Assembly: GCF_012489685.1 (NCBI RefSeq)
Contig: NC_080046.1
Location: 20,893,304 to 20,957,303 of the forward strand
Direction of reading: 5' to 3'
DNA: 64,000 bases
DNA from: Lotus japonicus
Taxonomy: Eukaryota; Streptophyta; Magnoliopsida; Fabales; Fabaceae
Shown: positions 46,655 through 55,281 of the stretch, in pieces
How the letters are laid out: each line of letters starts with the position of its first letter
Position numbering within the stretch: the stretch's first letter is position 1
Made by a program: the position numbers and the translations under genes
The notes under the pieces: generated by a model
What the model was told of the DNA's origin: nothing
Database searches by the model: none
What the model saw: only the letters and a program-made list of their open reading frames with translations

Positions 46655-47567
46655 GCTAAGAACCTGAATTACAAGCTTGTAAGCCTTCTCTCACTCTCCT
46701 ATTTATAGGCAAAAGGGGCGAGTTTCTGCTGTGTCGGGCGCTCAGGCGCTCTTGGAGCACGCTCAGGGGCCAATTGAGCATGCTCAGGCACCAATTCCCT
46801 TCAGCAAAACAGAAACTTTGATTGAATTGGCGCTCAGGCGCCCCTGTTGAGCGCCTGAGCACTCTTGCTTGCTGGAAAGTCCCTTGATCTTCATTTTTAC
46901 TCCACTTTAATGCCTCCTTCAAGTCTCCAAGCCTCTAGACCTTCTCTCTTCAGCTGATTCAACCTGAAACCTTGATGAACAAGCTTGGAAAATATCTAGA
47001 AACTTAAAGGTCAGTTTTGCACAAATGCCCTCAAAACAAGTGGAACTTTCAATAACCTCTTAAACTAACCTAAAATGCAACTAAAGTCCTCATAAAACTA
47101 TAAATTACCTAAATGAAGCAAAAACACAAATAAAGATAAAAATGCATGAGAATGCATAAACACACTACATGAGACTCAACAAAAAGACTCAAAACTAACA
47201 AAGAAATGACCCTAAAAACAAGACTAAATCTCGATCATCACTTTGTTAGAAGCAATCACCCTGAGCTAGTTCCTCACATTGTGTTTCTTCAAGTACTTCT
47301 TTGTCAAGTACTTGAGGTACCTCTCAGAGAAGTTGCTATCAGAAGTAAATCTTAGATTTCTCACGAGTAACCGAAACAGCATCACTGAGAGCACCAATCT
47401 TAATCCTCTCCTGAAGGAACTTCTCGAGAGAAGCATTGTCCATGATCTTGTCCTCCACTGGCTTCGCACAATCGATGGTGAATGTCACGCTCTTCTTCTT
47501 CCCTTTAGCACCAAATGCACCTCCTCGACTCATTTTCACTCTTCAGATTCTACAATGAATCGCTTGA

Positions 47568-47571
<4 letters not shown>

Positions 47572-47606
<35 letters not shown>
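47572..47606. repeat. (GA)n microsatellite
   Basis: About 17 GA units just upstream of the eL22 start; possibly the CT-rich 5' leader of the parent mRNA, expanded. Confidence 0.9.
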
Positions 47607-47610
<4 letters not shown>

Positions 47611-48411
47611 ATTTAAATGGTACAAGGCTTATTAAATGATAAAACTACAAAGTCTAACTAAAGATCATTGAAGATGAATTGGAAAATAGCTTAAAATAGC
47701 TTCTTAGAGAAGTATTGCAAAGTCAAGATCACATGCTCTAACAAAGGATAGAGCAAAGCAAGAAGTACAAATGTGTCACTATCAGATTTCCATATCTATA
47801 CACCAACGGATAGAAGCTTAGACCTATGCTACCTACAAGCTGACAGAATACTTTTTTTCGTAATAGGGTTTCAATTAAACAATACTATGTCAATAACGCA
47901 TCAACTATACAATGTACTGTTTGATCCAACAGCTAGAAGCTGTGTGAAGAACATGGTCCAACGACTATCTTTCTCTCACAGCAGAATCATGAGTATAAAG
48001 TGAAGATCAGAAGACTTGCAGAACTAGCGTTTATGCTCACCAAAATAGAGCTTCCGTGCTCAACACGATTAAGCGTAAAAAGAAGCCTCGTAGCTCATCA
48101 CTCAAAGATGATCATCAATATCGTCTGCTTCAACATGAAGAGTAAATTTCCCTAAGAGTTAAATCATCTCCACATCTATCATGTAATAGAACATAAAGCA
48201 TATGCTTAGAGTCAAACCTTACAAAATACTTTATAGTTCATAAGCTTAAATGTATCTACCATCACTCTTTCTAGAATATACTTTTGTAGATGAAATGACC
48301 TTGTGAAAGATCGTTTAAGGTGAAGTCCTTTAAACTTGTTGTAAAGGAGGAGTCCTGATAATACTTAGTAAGGAGGAGTCCTACAAATACTTATTTTTCC
48401 TGTAGGGGCAG
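47607..48411. other. Unassigned DNA left of repeated segment copy 2
   Basis: No recognised gene. The right part (48340-48411) already belongs to the degenerate array with TAATACTTAGTAAGGAGGAGTCCT units. Style recalls long Copia LTRs; no ends found. Confidence 0.35.
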
Positions 48412-50034
48412 CGTCCAAAGAATACTTAGTAATGCCTAAAGAGGCAGTGGCAAAATAATACCTGGTCTTCCTGAAGAGGCAGGGACAAATAATACTTGTT
48501 TTGCCTGAAGATGCAGGGTTCAAATAATACTTGTAAGGAGAAGTCCTTGATACTTGAGCTTAATGAAATCTTGGTATAGCCAAGAACTGGATGTAGCCCT
48601 ATCGTTCAAGGGGTGAACCAGGATAAAATTGATGGTGTGCATCTTCTCATTCCCTGCTCTTAAGTTTCCGTTGTACCAAACAATACCAATGAGATGATGA
48701 ACCTTTATATCATTTGGAAAACCAAGTTGTTGGACGAAACAATTCAAACCCCCTTTCTTGTGCTATTTTGGTTGCACCAAGCTTGCATTAAGAAGCCAAC
48801 TGCATGCATCAACTTGTTAACTTCTTCCATCAATCCAGTGACTATGTTTAGGACATCCTACACAGTATGGTCATAAAGAATGAGAAAAGGAACCCCACAT
48901 AAAAGGAAATATGAATTTATGTCATAAGTCACAATCAAAAAATACCCCACCCCAACCCAACCCAAAATCATAAAAGGGTATATATTTCACCAGTTATAGT
49001 CAGACATAACCCCACCCCAACCCGAAATAAGAAAAGGAAATTTATGACATAAGTTACAATCAATCGAAACCACACCCCAACCCAAAATCACAAAAGGGCA
49101 TATATGTTACCAGTTAAAATAAGACATAACCTCACTCCACCCCAACCCAAAATAAGAAAAGGAAATTTATGTCATAAGTTACAATCCGAATAGGAAACAT
49201 TTCGAGTAATCAGAAAGGACAAATTTTCACACACATAAATTTTCAAGCAGTCAGAAAATAAATGTTTGAAGTAGGCAGAAAAGGAATTTCACAGCTTCAG
49301 ATCAAGCATTGGATGAATGTAAAAAAAATATGAATCCGAAATTTCTGAAGATGAATCCTCTGAGGCCAAAATAAGAAAGTATAAGCAAAAGACAAGCCTG
49401 GATGAAATGGTAACGATTGAAGGCATTTTTCTTGGCCTCTCTGAGTGGATTGAAATGGAAGGATGGGTGCATGCCACAATCGGCGAGGTATTGAACTCGA
49501 TATCTTGCGTCCTTCGCTTCCTCGTGCTCATGCGTCTACGGGTTTTTCCTCTTCCATCCATGGCTTCTTTGGTTGATTTTTTGGAGAGAAGATGGTGAAA
49601 TAACCTCTAGATACATATCTAGAGGTGATTTATGTGGTTGACTATGAACAGTCACGAGGCTAGCTGGCATCGGTTGACGTAAACAACATCTTTCTTCAGT
49701 GTCTTTCTCTAATAAACTGCAGGAATTGGAAGAGATTTCCTAATGAATGATGCGCCATTTCCCAAATCCCAAATCATTTCACTCATGAGGTTCCTGCATA
49801 CAAACTCTCTCTTCTTTCGAAAATTCTGACTGAAGTAGGGGTCATACTCATCATTTCGGTATACCAAATAGGGGCATGATGGTGATTCCTGTTAATCAAA
49901 TAGGGCATACTTGAGTGTTATGTGTTTTAAATAAAATCTCACTTTCATTTGTACTGTGTGGTATTATCTACAAATTGAGAGAAAATAGAGAAATATCATA
50001 GATGGATTCACTCATCATTCACCAAGATTGTAAA

Positions 50035-50399
50035 TGTTCTATCCAAGAACATAGAGATGAGGTACGATACCCGTAGTGAGAGGATCGTGATGTGAGAATC
50101 TAGAGAGAGTTTAGAGTGTAACCGCTTAGAGAGAGAAAGTAACTGAATTTCAAGCTTTTATTTCTCAAATGAGCTAAGCCGCCATCAAGATTAAGAAAGG
50201 GAAGTAAAAACAACTACATGAACTTATGGGAGAAAGCCTCTCTCGGAAGAGGAAGAGTCCCTTACATTTGGTAACCGTCCCCTATTTATAGATTTGGGGG
50301 TTGGGCTTGGCGCCCCTAACTTCTCTTAATGGGCCAGTTGGGCCTCCCGGGAGAAGGCCCAATTTCCTGGCGCGCCTGGGCGAGGGACCCTAGGGTCTA
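50035..50399 (-). repeat. 3' LTR of element D, with a 76-bp insert
   Basis: Aligns with 52415-52722 except for about 76 bp at 50179-50254 (CCGCCATCAAGATTAAG ... CTCGGAAGAGGAAG) found in no other LTR of the family. Confidence 0.8.
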
Positions 50400-50809
50400 A
50401 ATAAGTCCGGCCGCGACAAAGTTCGGGTCCCCACCCCTCCCCGTTGGAGTCATGCCCCTCATGAGCCCTGGTGATCTGGTTCGGAACGAGCGGGTCAACC
50501 GACCTACAAATTCCTGACCTTCATTCTCGAAACGCCCCATCCTTTAATCCTAGCAAGGGACCATCGTTTACCACCGGCCAAGTGAATTTAAGACATTCAA
50601 AGGTGTCCTCGGTAACGAAGTCTCGGGAAGGTGTTTCAATGTTAAATGCTAGCAAGCGTTCCATGAATATAAATAGCAAGGTTATCTGAGGGAGAGAAAC
50701 AAACTTGAAAAGAATCATCTATGGCAAACTATGAGAGAGTTCTGAACGAATTGAGAGAAATAGCTTTCGAGCAGAACCTGTATGCCACATCTGTCAATTA
50801 GTCTGTCGG

Positions 50810-51091
50810 TTGCTGGCAATGGAGCTGAACCCGGTTCTAGTTGCGGCCATTCGCATCTTTCTGGAGTATGTGGAGGAGCTAGGTGGGCTCCTCCAAGAGG
50901 AGGCTGAAATCACCAGACAGATTGGTAGTTGGGAATGGGAACTGGAGCTCTGTGAAAACGACACAGAGGAGCGAAAGGAAGAGTGCAAGAATGAGATGGC
51001 GCAGCTAATATTTCAGAGGCGTATCTTAGATAGACAGCTAGCAGTAATGCTAGATCAGTATCATGTAATGAGGATGAATCCTCCGTTTTGA
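50810..51091 (+). CDS. Hypothetical 93-aa helical protein in element D
   Basis: Not recognised. An acidic/helical protein with charged heptad-like stretches (EYVEELGGLLQEEAEITRQI, CENDTEERKEECKNEM) and no signal or membrane segment. It is preceded, after a stop at 50799, by a related-looking frame starting at 50720 (MANYERVLNELREIAFEQNL), so the original protein was probably about 125 residues. It occupies the place and strand of the antisense gene in A, B and C but shows no clear similarity to it. Confidence 0.4.
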   Translation: MLAMELNPVLVAAIRIFLEYVEELGGLLQEEAEITRQIGSWEWELELCENDTEERKEECKNEMAQLIFQRRILDRQLAVMLDQYHVMRMNPPF

Positions 51092-51154
51092 ATGTACTCA
51101 ATTGGTTTTAACGAATAAAATAATTTTCCTTTTCGTTACGATTGTCTGTCTTTA

Positions 51155-51250
51155 ATGAATGAACGAGCAAATATATAATGAATGAACAAATGAATGAACG
51201 AATGAATGAATGACTGAACGAATGAATGAATATATGAATGAACGAGCGAG
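51155..51250. repeat. (GAAT)n-type tandem repeat
   Basis: Irregular repeats of AATGAATGAACGAATGAATG between the small frame and the conserved spacer of element D. Confidence 0.85.
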
Positions 51251-51966
51251 TCTGGCAACTCGCTACGTTATGTCGCCCTTTCGCCCATGTCTCCAGTACT
51301 TGAATCCGAGTTTCGCGTGAATAACTTTGAGAGTGTGCTGGGTATAACTAGGACTTTTGCTCAGTCTTTGACCAAAGCTTTGTTCACACCTTTTTCCCGT
51401 AAGATCAGGTGTGGCCCCACCAGCCTTATTAGGCAGGGACTTATGGTTGCTTGGGACCCAATGACCATGTGGGTTGCCCAAGGCTTGGCCTAGTTAAAAA
51501 TACTCGCCCGCGTTTCGGGGAGACTTGACTCACCCATATTTCGGGGAGGTTCTTGGGATAAGAAGATTATCCGCACACGTCACCAACGGGTGGCTACGGT
51601 CAGCGCTGGACTTTCCGGAGCGATCCCCAGACATCAAGGTCGTGTTGGGATCGCCACCTTTAGGGAATTTTTCCCACCAGGCTATCGTCTCAATTAAGTT
51701 GAGGGTTAGGAGTATTGCTGAGAATATCCTTGTATATTTGATTTGTAAAAAGGTTTTACATTCGAGGGATGCCTCGTTAAAAAACTCTCGTGGTGGAGAA
51801 AAAGAGTTCATCTTTATTTTTGTCCTAGTTCTTCAGTCTCCTCGTCGCGCCCTTGTTCTGTCGCCGGCTCCCTTGATCAGAGCACCACACCTAACAACCC
51901 ATCTTTCAGCTCGTCGCTCTGTCCGACGACCCTATGGTAGAAAAGATGCTTTCCAATCTCGTTGTC

Positions 51967-52414
51967 TCACCCAACGCGCTGGTTAGCCTCTCTCAGCCCC
52001 ATATCTGCGGCCTCCGCTAGGTTCTTGCACTTCATATTATTCCTTTTCTTATCCTTACGGCACCGCGGCTGACCCCCTTCCTCCTCCGTCTTCCAGTTAC
52101 CCTGATTCAGACCAACCTCCCTGCTTGCCCCCTGAAGCTTCACCTTTTTCACCTTCTTTCCCGTCAACTATATTGGCCTGTTAAATGTGTTCAACCTTCG
52201 GAGCGTTTCCTCTTCTTGTTCCCAGCTAAAGAGGTCCATGTTGTCCTCTACCAACCTATCCAGGCGCCCTTCCTGCTTGGCGGTAAGCCTGGGTTCAATT
52301 GCCAACACGCCCCTACTGGATGCGTCCATATCCAAATTCTCCCAACGCCTCTCGTCAACGGTGCAAGTAGGTTGTCCATTCTGCCCTGTCTCTCGGCTTT
52401 CTTTGTCCTGACTT
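51967..52414 (-). pseudogene. Element D linker/basic-tail remnant of pol
   Basis: The minus-strand text around 52220-52330 matches the LVEDN-D-F-W linker in B (43740-43850), followed by a Lys-rich tail (KKVKKVKLQGASREVG, about 52150). It runs directly against the 5' LTR at 52415, so gag, protease and PBS have been deleted. Confidence 0.6.
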
Positions 52415-52722
52415 TGATCTATCCAAGAACATAGAGATGAGGTACGGTACCCGTAGTGAGAGGATCGTGATGTGAGAATCTAGAGAGAGTTTAGAGCGTA
52501 ACTGCTTAGAGAGAGAAAGTAACTAAATTTCAAGCTTTTATTTCTCAAATGAGCTAAGAGTCCCTTACATTTGGTAACCGTCCCCTATTCATATGTTTGG
52601 GGATTGGGCTTGGCGCCCATAACTTCTCTTAATGGGCCAGTTGGGCCTCCCGGGAGAAGGCCCAATTTTCTGGCCTGTATGTCGCCCCGGGCTGGCGCGC
52701 CTGGGCGAGGGACCCTAGTCTA
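52415..52722 (-). repeat. 5' LTR of element D
   Basis: 308 bp, TGATCTATCCAAGAAC ... CCCTAGTCTA. Partner of 50035-50399. Confidence 0.8.
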
Positions 52723-53251
52723 GTAAAGAAATAGATAACTTCGCTCTTCAAGAAAACTAGTGTTATAAATCGTGTAATGCACGATATTTAAGATTTTTTA
52801 GATACGAATAATGTAATTTAATTTTTTTAATGATATATACTAACTCCTCTTCTATCTGGACATTATAGTTCTCTATGGGATCACGTCAAACACTAGCATG
52901 AAATGTACCACTGTGATTATCTTCGAAAGAAAAATGTGTTATGGTATATTGATGAGGAAATAGTAAAGATATACACCGTTCTCAAAGGTGATCAAAAGAC
53001 ATAAACAACCTAAAGAAGCCTAAAAATGGACCAATCCTAGAAACAAAATCCAGCCCAAAGGGACCCAAAAACAATCTCCAAAGCCTAAACCCATCTAGAG
53101 ATAGCCAAACAATGAACAAAGCTCGCAAAAGCCAACTAAACCAAAAAAAACCCCTAAACAGAATCCAAGAAATCACTTTGATTATTATGAAGAAGTCAGT
53201 ATGCGATTATTTAAGCTAATTATAAATTAATTCATCCTTGCGAATTGAACA

Positions 53252-53254
<3 letters not shown>

Positions 53255-53319
<65 letters not shown>
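53255..53319. repeat. (TA)n microsatellite
   Basis: About 32 TA units; matches 2089-2146 in the first copy. Confidence 0.95.
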
Positions 53320-53320
<1 letters not shown>

Positions 53321-53715
53321 TTGGTGCTTGCATGTCCACACGTGTCACTAGTGACTAGACTCACTACCATGTACCAACACGTGTATCGTATTTTTTTTTT
53401 CAATAGTTCAAAGTTCGATACATCAAGCCGACAAAGCGATAAATAATACATCAAGGCCCATATGGCAATCTAGAAACATCCAGCCTAGATCAGATTCTCT
53501 ATAAAATAGTTGATGCCTTCACTCGCTCGCACGCAAATCACTTTATGTTAGGGTTTCCAGTAAACTTGATACTCCAAGCCTCTGATAACGCCGCCGCAAC
53601 AAAATTCATCATTTCACTCTCTCCATCAATCCTTAAGATCTGATGCCGACCTGTGCTATGCTTCACTCAGATTAGGTATTTACATTCTCTCGGTTCTTAA
53701 TTCTCCAGATCCAGT

Positions 53716-54420
53716 TTTTATTATCCATTTGTTAATTGCATCAATTTTTATTTTCTTATGTTCTTTCGATCTCGTGCCAAAGTATTTTTTTAAGTCTCCT
53801 CCATCCACATTAATAAGCCTTGGGACAACTCTGTTATCGCTTCTTTTTACTAGCTTCCAACGTGACACTACACTCAATCTATCCACAACAATTATTTGTT
53901 TGATTAAAGGTAACATAAACATATTTATCTTTAAGAATAAGTATATGAAAATTATAATATTCTACTAAGAAATGTGGCATCAAATCAAATACTTTATAAA
54001 TTGCTTCATTATTGTATGATGATAACACTCATGTATAACTGTATACAATTCTATCATAGTACCATATCTATTTTCAGTATATAAGTATGTAATCATTAAA
54101 ATAATGGCATATATGTTTTGAAATAGCCTATATATATGTTTGTGAATTAGTTTGACTCTGTAACAACGAATCAATTTGGGAATGTGTTGCTAAATTGATG
54201 AATTATGTTTTAATTTTCTACTTTAATTCCAAACTATTGATGAACTATCTATGATTTGTTCAAAGAATAATTGCACATATTAACCATATCAAATCATTCA
54301 TGATCTTTCCAATAATCAAAAGATTTTGAGAAATATTATGAGATTGTTAAATATCATCAACGGATTTTTCGTTACCTTTACTTTTGTGGATTGCTATGAT
54401 ACATTTCTCTTTAATCTTCA
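53716..54420 (+). repeat. AT-rich repeat, inverted partner of 3790-4230
   Basis: From about 53880 it aligns with the reverse complement of 3790-4230. An 80-codon minus-strand frame at 53680-53922 (LKKYFGTRSKEHKKIKIDAI) looks protein-like but is unrecognised, and may be a remnant of a gene carried by the repeat. Confidence 0.65.
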
Positions 54421-54899
54421 CTTGTTTATTGTATGATTATGACATCAATGTGCATATGAATACAATCATATAATAATATAGCTTGTACCTTGTTTACTTT
54501 TGTAAATTAAGAAGTTATTATGGTTAAAATGTTGTTTTGCAGCAAGATATTAACATACAAGATGAGGATGGCACCGCAATTGAAGAAATGTGATTTGTTT
54601 ATGGTCCTAATAAGAAGTATGAGATTGGTAAGTACATTTCTTCAAAATTGGATAGACAACACTCAAAAGCTTGTGTTCACTCATGACAAGTTGTATTTAT
54701 TCATCCCCTTGTGTTTGCTGAAGGTATTTGCTGATATATGTATCTTACCTATTTTTAGGAAGGAAAATAAAAACTAAAGTCAAGCTCACGGAAATTTTCA
54801 AGTTAGAAGCAATGCAACCAACATAAACTTTTGATAATATTGCACACTAATTTGATTTGGACGAAAAGTTCCTACCTCCACACGAAATTGATCTGAGAC
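54421..54899 (+). other. Unassigned DNA left of element C
   Basis: A short frame after a TTTTGCAG acceptor-like site reads QDINIQDEDGTAIEEM, and another reads YEIGKYISSKL, both possibly coding remnants of a transposon. I recognise no family. Confidence 0.3.
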
Positions 54900-54904
54900 C
54901 CCAC

Positions 54905-55191
54905 TGGACTGGGTGATCTCGCCCAGGGGCGCTTGTCCCAGGGCAGTAAGCGAGCCAGAGAGTTGTGGCCTCCCCTAAGAGGCCCAACTAGCCCGCTAAG
55001 AGCGGTTAGGGGCGTTAGGCTCAACCCCAAGCCTATAAATAGGGGTAGTTACTAATTGTAAGGAACTTTTTAGCTCATTTGAGAAATTACAAGCTTGAAA
55101 TTCAGTTATATTCTCTCTCTAAGCGGTTACATTTTTTCTCTCTAAGATTCTCACATCGCAATCCTCTCACTCTAGGTACTATACCTCATCT
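54905..55191 (+). repeat. 5' LTR of element C, right end deleted
   Basis: Aligns with 63263-63590 up to CTAGGTACTATACCTCATCT, then departs where the 3' LTR goes on to AGGATAGAACA. TATA box TATAAATA at 55034-55041. No TGGCGCC PBS follows. Confidence 0.85.
55034..55041 (+). promoter_or_regulatory. TATA box of element C LTR
   Basis: TATAAATA in AGCCTATAAATAGGGG, also at 63411-63418 in the 3' LTR; it lies upstream of the shared CTCTCTCTAAGCGG leader. Confidence 0.6.
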
Positions 55192-55281
55192 TGTGATTTC
55201 GATTGAGAAAAGTTTGATTTGCGGTAAAAAATTTCTTCATTTTTTGTATTCTAAGCTTAATTCCTGGTTTGTGGTGGGAAT

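Larger units (their letters stand above)
34212..47241 (-). mobile_element. Solo LTR of the TGTTGG family, inserted in eL22 and itself interrupted
   Basis: Parts 34212-34867 and 46660-47241 make one LTR of about 1.24 kb, close in size and text to the LTRs at 38536 and 41340. A perfect target-site duplication CTTTG lies at 34207-34211 and 47242-47246, and eL22 codons resume on both sides. Only one LTR and no internal region are present, so the element was reduced by LTR-LTR recombination before or after Tat element B entered it. Confidence 0.85.
34163..47534 (-). pseudogene. Ribosomal protein eL22 pseudogene, split by nested LTR insertions
   Basis: The 5' part is at 47534 down to 47242 ([39 protein letters not shown], then [20 protein letters not shown] and LRVIASNK). 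The 3' part is at 34211 down to 34163 (DRSIYELKYFHCIE). Together they cover nearly all of plant eL22 (about 125 residues), a protein of the large ribosomal subunit. Defects: loss of about 4 residues after KIG, a short deletion and frameshift at about 47345, W to stop in NVRN-stop-LRV, an early stop replacing the acidic tail, and the insertion between N-K and D-R. No introns are visible, suggesting a retrocopy, but no poly(A) tail was seen. Confidence 0.85.
50035..52722 (-). mobile_element. Small Tat-family element D (internally deleted)
   Basis: 2688 bp with LTRs at 50035-50399 and 52415-52722 and a perfect target-site duplication GTAAA (50030-50034 and 52723-52727), confirmed by the uninterrupted copy at 1550-1565. 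Gag, PBS and most of pol are lost; the linker/basic-tail region like that of B is at 51890-52410 and the conserved spacer at 51330-51700. In the place of the antisense gene lies a different short plus-strand frame (50810-51091). LTR outer ends read TA...CA in element orientation. Confidence 0.85.
48412..53715. repeat. Repeated segment, copy 2 (holds element D, lacks the SINE)
   Basis: Aligns with 1-2680. It keeps the tandem array, the CCTCTAGATA palindrome (49604-49625), the (TA)n tract and the right part to about 53715. Element D interrupts it at 50035-52722, and the SINE site is empty near 53390, which gives exact ends for both insertions. Confidence 0.8.

Noticed and set aside
47339..47534. 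Functional eL22 gene
   Set aside because: Frameshift, stop, truncated tail and 13 kb of nested insertions; both halves together still lack residues.
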